A stretch of 64,000 bases of DNA, taken from positions 2,632,873 through 2,696,872 of the forward strand of contig NZ_CP017074.1 in assembly GCF_001717465.1 (NCBI RefSeq), written 5' to 3'. Under the pieces are notes generated by a model. The model had not been told where the DNA came from. It ran no database searches and saw nothing but the letters and a program-made list of their open reading frames with translations. The DNA comes from Luteimonas sp. JM171 (lineage in GTDB: Bacteria > Pseudomonadota > Gammaproteobacteria > Xanthomonadales > Xanthomonadaceae). The translations under genes and the position numbers were made by a program. Positions 18,476 through 26,852 of this stretch are shown piece by piece (the stretch's first letter is position 1; each line of letters begins with the position of its first letter).

Positions 18476-18497
18476 CGCCGACGCCGGACTTTTCGCG

Positions 18498-19295
18498 ATG
18501 GATCCCGCCACCCAGATGGTGATCGACGGCCAGCAGGCCTTCGGCATGATCGGCACCCTGCTGTGGACCGCGCTGCGTGTGGGCGCGCTGCTGATGGCGA
18601 TGCCCCTGATCGGCACACGCTCGGTGCCGACGCAGATCCGGGTGATGGCGGCGCTGGCGCTGAGCCTGGCGCTGGCGCCCCTGCTCCCCGCACCGCCCCC
18701 CTGGGAAGGCTTCAACGCCGCGGTGGTGCTGTCGATCGCCCGCGAACTGGCGGTGGGGGCGGCCATGGGGTTCATGCTCCGGCTGGTGTTCGAGGCCGGG
18801 GCCCTGGCCGGCGAGCTGATCTCGCAGGGTACGGGCCTGTCGTTCGCGCAGATGAACGACCCCCTGCGCGGCGTCAACTCGGGCGTCATCGCGCAGTGGT
18901 TCTACCTGGTGTTCGGCCTGCTGTTTTTCGCGGCCAACGGCCACCTGGCGACGGTGGCGCTGCTGGTGCACAGCTATCACGCCCTGCCGATCGGCACCGC
19001 GCTGCCGGACATGGAAGGCACCCTCGCCATCGCCCCCACCTTCTTTTCACTGGTGCTGCGCGGCGCCGTGACCCTGGCGCTGCCGGTGATGGTGGCCATG
19101 CTTGCGGTCAACCTGGCCTTCGGCGTGCTCTCGCGCGCGGCGCCCGCGCTCAACCCGATCCAGCTGGGCCTGCCGGTGTCGGTGCTGCTTGGGCTGTTCC
19201 TGATCGCGATGCTGGCCGGTGAACTGGGACCGCCCGTGCAGCGGCTGTTCGACCAGGCGTTCGAGGCTTCGGGCCAGGTGCCGCTGGGCGGCTGA
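18498..19295 (+). CDS. fliR: Flagellar export gate protein FliR
   Basis: FliR, 265 residues, a hydrophobic protein with about six membrane helices that completes the FliPQR pore. The conserved LISQGTGLSFAQMNDP and LGLPVSVLLGLFLIAML segments are present. It starts 22 bases after fliQ; flhB follows after a sigma-54 promoter. Confidence 0.96.
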   Translation: MDPATQMVIDGQQAFGMIGTLLWTALRVGALLMAMPLIGTRSVPTQIRVMAALALSLALAPLLPAPPPWEGFNAAVVLSIARELAVGAAMGFMLRLVFEAGALAGELISQGTGLSFAQMNDPLRGVNSGVIAQWFYLVFGLLFFAANGHLATVALLVHSYHALPIGTALPDMEGTLAIAPTFFSLVLRGAVTLALPVMVAMLAVNLAFGVLSRAAPALNPIQLGLPVSVLLGLFLIAMLAGELGPPVQRLFDQAFEASGQVPLGG

Positions 19296-19316
19296 GCAGG
19301 CGCCGCCGCGCCCCGG

Positions 19317-19332
19317 CGGTACGCGCCTTGCA
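19317..19332 (+). promoter_or_regulatory. Sigma-54 (-24/-12) promoter for flhB
   Basis: CGGTACGCGCCTTGCA: GG at 19318-19319, ten bases, GC at 19330-19331. Expected start near 19343, 25 bases before the flhB ATG. Confidence 0.75.
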
Positions 19333-19367
19333 TTCCCTCCGGGCAGGCCCCTTCGGGATCGCAGGCG

Positions 19368-20504
19368 ATGGCCGAGAACGAAAACGGTCAGGAAAAAACC
19401 GAACAGCCAAGTGAAAAACGGCTGCGCGAAGCGCGGGAGAAAGGCAACGTCCCGCGCTCGCGCGAACTCTCCACCGTGGCGGTGTTTGGCAGCGGGGTCG
19501 CCGCGCTGCTCGCCATGGGCGGCGGCTTTGCGGCGCGGGCGCTCGACTGGATGCGCGGGGCGCTCACGCCCGATCCGGAGCTGGCTGGTTCGCCCGAGCT
19601 GCTGTTCGGCCACGTGGGCGAGCTCATCGTCGGCTTCATGTGGATCCTGGTGCCGCTGGTCGTCGTCACCCTCCTGGCCTGCTTCATCTCGCCGCTGGTG
19701 ATGGGGGGGTTGAACTTCTCCGGCAAGAGCCTGGTGCCGGACATCAAGCGCATCAACCCGCTCAGTGGCCTGAAGCGCATCTACGGCCCGGAGGGCGCCG
19801 CCGAGCTGTTGAAGTCCCTGCTGCGGGTGACCCTGGTGGGCGCCGCCGCGGCCCTGTTCCTGGTGCCGGGGATGGACCGGCTGCAGGGCATGCTGCGCCA
19901 ACCGCTGGAAGTGGCGGCCGGCAACGGCCTGCGCTTCGCGCTATGGATGATGATGGCCACGGCCGCGGCCCTGCTCCTGCTGGGGCTGCTGGATGCGCCG
20001 TACCAGAAGTGGAACTGGCGGCGGAAGCTGAAGATGACCCGCCAGGAACTGCGCGAGGAACTGAAGGAATCGGAGGGCAAGCCCGAGGTCAAGGGCCGCA
20101 TCCGCCAGCTGCAGCAGCAGATGGCGAGCCAGCGGATGATGGAGGACGTGCCCGGGGCCGACGCGATCATCGTCAACCCCACCCATTACGCGGTGGCGAT
20201 CCGGTACGGGGCCGACATGAACGCACCCCGGGTGGTGGCCAAGGGCGTGGACCAGCTGGCCCTGCGGATCCGGGAAATCGGCGAAGAGCACCGGGTGCCA
20301 CTGGTGTCCGCGCCGCCGCTGGCACGGGTCTTGTATCGGGAAGCGGAGGTTGGCCAGGAAATTCCCGTGAAGCTCTACTCCGCCGTTGCCCACGTGCTCT
20401 CGTATGTCTACCAGCTGCGCAGTTGGAAGCCGGGGACCCCGCGGCCGCAGCTGCGGGGCGTGGAAGTGGACGAGGGTGGCCAGGCGCCGGGTGGCACACG
20501 GTGA
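19368..20504 (+). CDS. flhB: Flagellar export switch protein FlhB
   Basis: FlhB, 378 residues, wraps the export gate and changes substrate class after self-cleavage. The N-terminus ENGQEKTEQPSEKRLREARE is the family mark; four membrane helices follow. The cleavage motif NPTH is present in IIVNPTHYAVAIRY (about residue 270). The C-terminal tail after the cytoplasmic domain is short and basic. Its stop overlaps the flhA GTG by four bases. Confidence 0.97.
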   Translation: MAENENGQEKTEQPSEKRLREAREKGNVPRSRELSTVAVFGSGVAALLAMGGGFAARALDWMRGALTPDPELAGSPELLFGHVGELIVGFMWILVPLVVVTLLACFISPLVMGGLNFSGKSLVPDIKRINPLSGLKRIYGPEGAAELLKSLLRVTLVGAAAALFLVPGMDRLQGMLRQPLEVAAGNGLRFALWMMMATAAALLLLGLLDAPYQKWNWRRKLKMTRQELREELKESEGKPEVKGRIRQLQQQMASQRMMEDVPGADAIIVNPTHYAVAIRYGADMNAPRVVAKGVDQLALRIREIGEEHRVPLVSAPPLARVLYREAEVGQEIPVKLYSAVAHVLSYVYQLRSWKPGTPRPQLRGVEVDEGGQAPGGTR

Positions 20505-22579
20505 GCGCCGTCGCCCAGACCAGCGGCAGGCAGATCCTGCAGGCCGTGCGCAGCGGCCTTGGCGCGCCGCTGATCGTGCTCGCGCTGCTGGCCATGGTGG
20601 TGGTGCCGCTGCCGCCGCTGGTGCTCGATGGACTCTTCAGCTTCAACATCGCGCTGTCGCTGGTGATCCTGCTGGCGGTGATCCACGTGCGCCGTCCGCT
20701 GGATTTCAGCATTTTCCCGATCGTGCTGCTGATGGCCACGATGCTGCGGCTGGCGCTGAACGTGGCCTCCACCCGGGTGATCCTGATGCGCGGCCAGGAC
20801 GGCCCGGGCGCGGCGGGCCGGGTGATCGAGGCGTTTGGCGATTTCGTGGTCGGCGGCAACTTCGCCGTGGGCATCGTTGCCTTCGCCATCCTCACCATCA
20901 TCAACTTCGTGGTGATCACCAAGGGCGCCGGGCGCGTCTCGGAGGTCACGGCGCGCTTCATCCTCGACGCCATGCCCGGCAAGCAGATGGCGATCGACGC
21001 CGACCTCAACGCCGGCCTGCTCAGCCGCGAGGAGGCCAAGGCCCGCCGCGACGAGGTGCGCCAGGAAGCCGACTTCTACGGCGCGATGGACGGCGCCAGC
21101 AAGTTCGTGCGCGGCGACGCGATCGCAGCCATCCTGATCATGGTGGTGACCGTGATCGGCGGCCTGGCCATCGGCATGATGCAGCACGGGATGTCGCTGT
21201 CGGAGGCGGGTTCCACCTACGTGCTGCTGACCATCGGCGACGGCCTGGTGGCCCAGATCCCGGGCCTGCTGATCTCGACCTCGGTGGCGCTGCTCATCAC
21301 CCGCGCCTCCCGCTCCCAGGACATGGGCAACGCGGTGGCCGACCAGGTGTTCGGCCACCACAAGGCGCTGACCATTGCCGCCACCATCCTGCTGATCGTG
21401 GGCCTGGTGCCGGGCATGCCGAGCTTCGCGTTCCTGAGCCTGGCGGCCATCACCGGCTATGCCGCCTGGAAGATCCGCGAGCGCCAGCAGGCCGCGGAGA
21501 CATCGGACAAGGCCGATGCCGCGCTGCCCGCCCCGGGCGAGGGCCCCACCGCGGAACTGGGCTGGGACGATCTGGATCCGGTGGATCCGCTGGGCCTGGA
21601 AGTCGGCTACCGCCTGATCCCGCTGGTCGACAGCGCCCAGGGCGGCGAGCTCATGGGCCGGATCAAGGCCGTGCGCCGCAAGCTCACGCAGTCCATCGGC
21701 TTCCTGATCCCGCCGGTGCACATCCGCGACAACCTCGAGCTTGCGCCCAATGCCTACACCGTGCAGGTCCACGGGGTGCCCGTGGCGCGGGCCGAGGTCC
21801 ATCCCGACCGCCTGCTGGCGCTCGACCCGGGCGGCGTGATCGAGCCGCTGCAGGGCATCCCGGGCAAGGACCCCGCGTTCGGGCTGGATGCCATCTGGAT
21901 CCTGCCCACCCAGCGCGTGCAGGCCGAATCGGCCGGCTACACCGTGGTCGACCCGGCCACCGTCATCGCCACCCACATCTCGCACCTGCTGCGCGAACAG
22001 GCGCCAGAGCTGCTGGGCCATGAGGAAGTGCAGCAACTGCTCTCCACCCTCGCCCGCAGCGCGCCCAAGCTGGTCGAGGAACTGACGCCCAAGGCGCTGC
22101 CGCTGGCCGTGGTGGCGCGGGTGCTGCAGAACCTGCTGGTTGAACGGGTGCCGATCCGGCAGCTGCGGCGCATCGCCGAGGCGCTGGTGGAGCATGCCGC
22201 CCACACCCAGGACCCGGCGCACCTGACCGCCGCGGTGCGTACCGCGCTGGGCCGCTTCATCGTCCAGGAAATCGCCGGCCCGGCGCCCGAACTGCCGATC
22301 TACACCCTGGCCCCCGAGCTGGAACGGGTCTTGCAGGACTCTGCGCAGGGCGGCAGTGCCGCGCTGGAGCCGGGGCTCGCCGAGCGCCTGCAGCAGAGCC
22401 TGGCCGACTGCGCCAACCAGCAGGAGGCCAGGAACGAGCCGGCGGTGGTGCTGGTGCCGGCCCAGGTCCGCGCCCCGCTGGCGCGGCTGGTGCGGCACAG
22501 CGTCCCCAACCTCTCGGTCCTGGCCTACACGGAGGTGCCGGAGGACAAGCGGCTCAAGCTGCTGGGAACCATCAATTGA
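20501..22579 (+). CDS. flhA: Flagellar export gate protein FlhA
   Basis: FlhA, 692 residues, is the nonameric export gate that uses the proton gradient. The GTG start overlaps the flhB stop. About eight N-terminal membrane helices carry the FHIPEP-family signature (PLDFSIFPIVLLMATMLRLA; LNVASTRVILMRG) and the loop EVTARFILDAMPGKQMAID. The C-terminal cytoplasmic domain (from about residue 350) receives chaperone-substrate complexes. Confidence 0.97.
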   Translation: MSAVAQTSGRQILQAVRSGLGAPLIVLALLAMVVVPLPPLVLDGLFSFNIALSLVILLAVIHVRRPLDFSIFPIVLLMATMLRLALNVASTRVILMRGQDGPGAAGRVIEAFGDFVVGGNFAVGIVAFAILTIINFVVITKGAGRVSEVTARFILDAMPGKQMAIDADLNAGLLSREEAKARRDEVRQEADFYGAMDGASKFVRGDAIAAILIMVVTVIGGLAIGMMQHGMSLSEAGSTYVLLTIGDGLVAQIPGLLISTSVALLITRASRSQDMGNAVADQVFGHHKALTIAATILLIVGLVPGMPSFAFLSLAAITGYAAWKIRERQQAAETSDKADAALPAPGEGPTAELGWDDLDPVDPLGLEVGYRLIPLVDSAQGGELMGRIKAVRRKLTQSIGFLIPPVHIRDNLELAPNAYTVQVHGVPVARAEVHPDRLLALDPGGVIEPLQGIPGKDPAFGLDAIWILPTQRVQAESAGYTVVDPATVIATHISHLLREQAPELLGHEEVQQLLSTLARSAPKLVEELTPKALPLAVVARVLQNLLVERVPIRQLRRIAEALVEHAAHTQDPAHLTAAVRTALGRFIVQEIAGPAPELPIYTLAPELERVLQDSAQGGSAALEPGLAERLQQSLADCANQQEARNEPAVVLVPAQVRAPLARLVRHSVPNLSVLAYTEVPEDKRLKLLGTIN

Positions 22580-22689
22580 CGATCCGGCCAGGCGCGGATC
22601 GGGGAAAGCGGAGAAACAGCAATGCAACGGACAACACACATGCGCCAGCGCCGGAAGCGGCCCACTGATACCTGCGGGGGCCGCCGGCC

Positions 22690-24234
22690 ATGAGGATTCG
22701 CCGCTTCGTTGCAGCCGACATGCGCAGCGCCCTGCAGATGGTGCGCGACGCCCACGGACCGGACGCCGTGATCCTCTCCAACCGCCGCACCGACGAAGGC
22801 ATCGAGATCGTCGCGGCCAGCAACTACGACGAGGATTTCGTGCAGCGCGCCATCGAGGACACGCGGCGGGAAACCGTCGCCGAGGCCGCGCCGCCCGCGG
22901 CCGCGCCCGTCGCCGAAACGTCGCGCCCCCCCGCCCCGGTTTCACCTGCCACGCCTGCCACGCCGGCTCCAACCGCAGCGCCCGCCCAGGCGAATGCAGC
23001 CACCAACGGTGAAGCGCCGCGTACGGAGCTGGCGCCTTCGGAGATCTGGCTCCAATCGCTGGCCTCGCCCGGGGCTGCTGCGAGGGACGCAGACGCTCCG
23101 CCCACGACCGCCCGGCCCACTGCCAGCGCCGCGCCGGTGGAACCGGATCCCGCTCCCTCCGCGCTGGCCCAGGCAGAGGCCGGGGAACAGTGCATCGACG
23201 GCCCCACTTTCGCCGAGATCCTCGCCGCCGGCCAAAGCGAGGCCGCGGAGCTGGAAGCGGCGCAGCTCGCGCCGGCCCCGGCGCCGTCCCGGCCCGTGCC
23301 GGTCCCCGATCCGCCGGCACCGGCCTCGGACGCCGAGATGGTGCGGCTGCGCGAAGAGCTGGCACAGATGCGGCAGATGATCGAGCGCGAGATGGTCCGC
23401 CTGACCGACGAACGCCTGCGCGGCTCGCCGGTACGCGCGCAGACCATGGACCTGATGGACGAGTACGGCTTTGATGCCGGCATCACCCGCGACGTGGTCA
23501 TGGAGATCCCGGCCGACACCGAGGCCCATCGTGCCCGCGGCCTGATGCTGGGCCTGATCTCCAGGCGCCTGCCGATCTGCCCGATCGATCCGCTCGAGGA
23601 AGCCGGCGTGATCGCGCTGGTGGGCCCGACCGGCGCCGGCAAGACCACCACCATCGCCAAGCTGGCCGCGCGGTATGCAGCAAAACACCAGGCGCGCGAC
23701 GTTGCCCTGGTGACCACCGACACCGTCCGCGTCGGCGGACGCGAGCAGCTCTACAGCTACGGGCGCGAACTGGGCATCGCCGTGCACGAGGCCGACAGCG
23801 AGGCCGGGCTGCTGCAGCTGTTGCAGCGGCTCCAGGATTACCGCCTGGTGCTGGTTGATACCGCGGGCCTGAGCCAGCGCGATCGCGCCCTGGCCTCCCA
23901 GCTGCACTGGCTGCGCGCGGCCCGGCAGGCACGTACCCTCTTGGTGCTGCCGGCCAACACCCACTTCAGCGATCTGGACGAAGTGGTCCGACGCTTCCAG
24001 GTCGCCCGCCCCCAGGGCGTGGTGCTGACGAAGCTCGACGAAACCAGCCGGCTGGGCAGCGCGCTCTCGGTGGTGGCCGACCACGAGCTGCCGCTGACCT
24101 GGACCACCGACGGCCAGCGCATCCCCGACGATCTGGCGCGGGCCAACGCCGCGCGCCTGGTGCTGCGCCTTGAAGTTCCGCGCCGCGAGGCCGATAAGCC
24201 GTTTGCCCCGGAGTACCAAGATGCCATTGCCTGA
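22690..24234 (+). CDS. flhF: Flagellar biosynthesis SRP-type GTPase FlhF
   Basis: FlhF, 514 residues, marks the cell pole for flagellum assembly. N-terminal B domain (MRIRRFVAADMRSALQMVRD and GPDAVILSN), a long Ala/Pro-rich linker (about 60-220), then an SRP54-like NG domain: G1 motif GPTGAGKT at 312-319, the VTTDTVRVGGREQLYSYG segment, and LVDTAGLSQRDR. The last 20 residues are a variable tail. A FliA-type promoter lies within this tail. The 110 bases before it hold no clear signal apart from a weak ribosome site. Confidence 0.96.
   Translation: MRIRRFVAADMRSALQMVRDAHGPDAVILSNRRTDEGIEIVAASNYDEDFVQRAIEDTRRETVAEAAPPAAAPVAETSRPPAPVSPATPATPAPTAAPAQANAATNGEAPRTELAPSEIWLQSLASPGAAARDADAPPTTARPTASAAPVEPDPAPSALAQAEAGEQCIDGPTFAEILAAGQSEAAELEAAQLAPAPAPSRPVPVPDPPAPASDAEMVRLREELAQMRQMIEREMVRLTDERLRGSPVRAQTMDLMDEYGFDAGITRDVVMEIPADTEAHRARGLMLGLISRRLPICPIDPLEEAGVIALVGPTGAGKTTTIAKLAARYAAKHQARDVALVTTDTVRVGGREQLYSYGRELGIAVHEADSEAGLLQLLQRLQDYRLVLVDTAGLSQRDRALASQLHWLRAARQARTLLVLPANTHFSDLDEVVRRFQVARPQGVVLTKLDETSRLGSALSVVADHELPLTWTTDGQRIPDDLARANAARLVLRLEVPRREADKPFAPEYQDAIA
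24171..24197 (+). promoter_or_regulatory. FliA (sigma-28) promoter for flhG-fliA, inside the end of flhF
   Basis: TGAAGTTC (24171-24178), 11 bases, GCCGATAA (24190-24197). The -10 is a perfect consensus and six of eight -35 bases match. The flhG ATG lies 24 bases further on. Because fliA is the second gene, this would make sigma-28 drive its own operon. Confidence 0.7.
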
Positions 24235-25081
24235 TCCCGCAACCCCCTTCCCCGCCCCCGGCCCCAGGCCGGTACGCACGCTGGCGCTGACCGGCGGCAA
24301 GGGCGGCGTGGGCAAGACCAACATTTCGGTCAACCTGGGCGTGGCCCTGGCCACGCTGGGCAAGCGCACCATGCTGCTGGACGCCGACCTGGGCCTGGCC
24401 AACGTGGACGTCCTGCTCGGCCTGTCCCCCAGGCACACGCTTGGGGACCTGGTGGCCGGCCGCTGCCAGCTGGCGGACGTGATCGTCGAGGGGCCGGCGG
24501 GCCTCCTGATCGTCCCGGCCGACTCGGGCTACCGGCACATGGCCGAACTGCGCCCGGCCGAACACACCGGCCTGGTCAACGTGTTCAGCGAGTTCGAGCA
24601 CGACCTGGACATGCTGCTGGTGGATACCGCCGCCGGCATCACCGATTCGGTGCTGACCTTCTGCCAGGCCGCGCAGGATGCGGCGGTGGTGGTGTGCGAC
24701 GAGCCGGCGTCCATCACCGACGCCTACGCGCTGATCAAGGTGCTCGCCCGCGAGCGCGGCGTGCACCGGGTGCAGATCATCTCCAACATGGTGCGCAGCC
24801 CGCGCGAGGGCCGGATGCTCTACGACAAGCTTGCGCGCGTGTGCGAGCGCTTCATCGGCGATGTCTCGCTCAACTACCTGGGTTCGGTGCCGCAGTGCGA
24901 ATGGCTGCGGCGCGCCGTGCAGCGCCAGCAGCCGGTGGTGCGCGCCTTCCCCGGCAGCCCGTCCGCCCAGGCGCTGGTGGAGATCGCCCGCCGCGCGGCG
25001 CGCTGGCAGCCCCCGACGGCGCCCCGCGGGCACGTTGAGTTCTTCGTCGAGCGGATGATCCGCCAGGGGGCGCCGGCATGA
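24221..25081 (+). CDS. flhG: MinD-like ATPase FlhG (FleN), flagellar number regulator
   Basis: FlhG, 286 residues, limits flagellum number by acting on FlhF and, in pseudomonads, on FleQ. Deviant Walker A GGKGGVGKT at 25-33, LLDADLGLANVDVLLGL, the DTAAGI switch region and the C-terminal amphipathic helix that binds membrane (RGHVEFFVERMIRQ). ATG at 24221 is used, which lies just before the end of flhF and 24 bases after a FliA-type -10. The stop overlaps the fliA start. Confidence 0.95.
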   Translation: MPLPDPATPFPAPGPRPVRTLALTGGKGGVGKTNISVNLGVALATLGKRTMLLDADLGLANVDVLLGLSPRHTLGDLVAGRCQLADVIVEGPAGLLIVPADSGYRHMAELRPAEHTGLVNVFSEFEHDLDMLLVDTAAGITDSVLTFCQAAQDAAVVVCDEPASITDAYALIKVLARERGVHRVQIISNMVRSPREGRMLYDKLARVCERFIGDVSLNYLGSVPQCEWLRRAVQRQQPVVRAFPGSPSAQALVEIARRAARWQPPTAPRGHVEFFVERMIRQGAPA

Positions 25082-25833
25082 GCCTGGCGGCACGCGAGTA
25101 CAAGGCGGTGCAGCGCGCGTCCACCGTCGACCCGGTGCTCGAGCACGCCGAGCTCGTGCGCCGCATCGCCCACCACCTGGTGGCCCGCCTGCCGGCGAGC
25201 GTGGACGTGGACGACCTCATCCAGGCCGGCATGATCGGCCTGATCGAGGCGTCGCGCAGCTACGACGCCGAGCAGGGCGCCTCGTTCGAAACCTACGCCT
25301 CGATCCGCATCCGCGGCGCCATGATCGACGAGATCCGGCGCGGCGACTGGGTGCCGCGCTCGGTGCACCGGCGGGCCCGTGAAGCGGCCTCGGCGATCCG
25401 GGCGATCGAGCAGGAAACCGGCCGCTCCGCCACCGCCACCGAGGTGGCGGAACGCCTGGAGATGCCGCTGACGGACTACCTGCGCCTGATGGAGGACGCT
25501 GCCCGCGGCCACGTGCTGAGCCTGGATTCGCACGTGGAGGACAACGGCGACTCGCCGCCGGCGCTCGACAGCGGCATCCCCGTGCCCGACCAGGTGGCAG
25601 TGCGCAGCGAGTTCGGCCACGAGCTGGGCAAGGCCATCGGCCAGTTGCCCGAGCGCGAGCAGCTGATCCTGTCCCTCTATTACGAGCAGGAAATGAACCT
25701 CAAGGAGATCGGCGCGGTGCTGGGCGTGAGCGAGTCGCGCGTGTGCCAACTCCACGGCCAGGCCGTGGTCCGGCTGCGAGGACGCCTCACGGCCTTCGAA
25801 CTTGCCGACACCGGCATCGCCGGTGACGACTGA
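25078..25833 (+). CDS. fliA: Flagellar sigma factor FliA (sigma-28)
   Basis: FliA, 251 residues, is the sigma factor of late flagellar genes. Region 2 is clear ([40 protein letters not shown] and [13 protein letters not shown]), as is region 4 ([40 protein letters not shown]). ATG overlaps the flhG stop. At least seven matching promoters lie in this window. FlgM, its anti-sigma factor, is not here. Confidence 0.97.
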   Translation: MSLAAREYKAVQRASTVDPVLEHAELVRRIAHHLVARLPASVDVDDLIQAGMIGLIEASRSYDAEQGASFETYASIRIRGAMIDEIRRGDWVPRSVHRRAREAASAIRAIEQETGRSATATEVAERLEMPLTDYLRLMEDAARGHVLSLDSHVEDNGDSPPALDSGIPVPDQVAVRSEFGHELGKAIGQLPEREQLILSLYYEQEMNLKEIGAVLGVSESRVCQLHGQAVVRLRGRLTAFELADTGIAGDD

Positions 25834-25853
25834 TTGCAACCCTGGAGCCCGAA

Positions 25854-26246
25854 TTGAACAAGAACATGCGCGTGCTGATCGTCGATGACTTTTCGACCAT
25901 GCGCCGGATCATCAAGAACCTGCTCTCCGACCTTGGATTCAACAACACCGTGGAGGCCGAGGACGGGCACAGCGCACTGGCGGTCCTGCGCCAGGATGCG
26001 GTGGAGCTGGTGATCACCGACTGGAACATGCCGGGCATGAGCGGCATCGAGCTGCTGCGCGCGATCCGCGCCGACGCGAAGTTCCGCGCCCTGCCGGTGC
26101 TGATGGTCACCGCCGAGGCCAAGCGCGAGCAGATCATCGAAGCGGCGCAGGCCGGGGTGAACGGCTACATCATCAAGCCGTTCACCGCACAGACCCTGGA
26201 GGAGAAGCTGGGCAAGGTGTTCGAGCGCCTTGGAGCCAGCGCGTGA
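25854..26246 (+). CDS. cheY: Chemotaxis response regulator CheY (flagellar)
   Basis: CheY, 130 residues, a single receiver domain that binds FliM and FliN when phosphorylated by CheA. DD at 11-12, phosphoacceptor D56 ([10 protein letters not shown]), Thr of MVTAEA and the lysine of IIKPF. The TTG at 25854 is chosen because GGAG lies seven bases before it; an ATG four codons later would sit 19 bases from that site. The stop overlaps the cheZ GTG by four bases. Confidence 0.96.
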   Translation: MNKNMRVLIVDDFSTMRRIIKNLLSDLGFNNTVEAEDGHSALAVLRQDAVELVITDWNMPGMSGIELLRAIRADAKFRALPVLMVTAEAKREQIIEAAQAGVNGYIIKPFTAQTLEEKLGKVFERLGASA

Positions 26247-26848
26247 CCACCCCGGTGACCGACAGGGACGAACTGGCCCGGCTGCTCGACGAGGCGCTCG
26301 CGGCGATGGAGCGCGGGGACGAGGCCGCCTGGCGACGGCGCGTGCAGCTGCTCGCCGACTCCCCCGCCCGCAATACCATCCGCCGCCTGGCCCGGCTCGC
26401 GCGCGAGCTGGAGCAGACGCTTGCGGCGCTGCCGCCGGACCCGGTGCCGGGCCGGCTCGACGACGCCGGTGCCCGCCTCGACCACGTGGTGGCGATGACC
26501 GAGCAGGCCACCCACCGCACCCTGGACCTGATCGAGGACAGCCGCAGCCAGCTGGCCCGGCTCCAGGAAGGCGCGCTGGACCCGGCACAGGCGGCCATCG
26601 CCGCCACCCTGCGCAACAACCTCAAGGAAATGGCGCTGGCCCAGAGCCACCAGGACCTGGGCGGCCAGACCATCCGCAAGGTGGCCGGCATCGTGCGCCG
26701 CGTGCACGAGCAGCTCGCCGGCATCGTCGACGACGGAGACAACGCTGCGCCAGCCGCGGACGCCGGCGGCCCGGCGGTGGAAGGCGTGGATTTCGACAGG
26801 ATCGACCAGAGCGACGCCGACGACCTGCTCTCGCGCATGGGGCTGTGA
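26243..26848 (+). CDS. cheZ: CheY-P phosphatase CheZ
   Basis: CheZ, 201 residues, a long helical hairpin that speeds CheY dephosphorylation. The catalytic Gln is Q142 in [12 protein letters not shown]. The C-terminal CheY-tethering peptide is present ([14 protein letters not shown]). GTG start overlapping cheY. The usual order cheY-cheZ-cheA supports the call. Confidence 0.95.
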   Translation: MTTPVTDRDELARLLDEALAAMERGDEAAWRRRVQLLADSPARNTIRRLARLARELEQTLAALPPDPVPGRLDDAGARLDHVVAMTEQATHRTLDLIEDSRSQLARLQEGALDPAQAAIAATLRNNLKEMALAQSHQDLGGQTIRKVAGIVRRVHEQLAGIVDDGDNAAPAADAGGPAVEGVDFDRIDQSDADDLLSRMGL

Positions 26849-26852
26849 GCCG

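Noticed and set aside
20408..23365. Open minus-strand frame of 985 codons across flhA and flhF
   Set aside because: Shadow of GC-rich genes with strong third-position bias; Arg/Gly/His-rich with no domain. flhB, flhA and flhF on the plus strand are certain.
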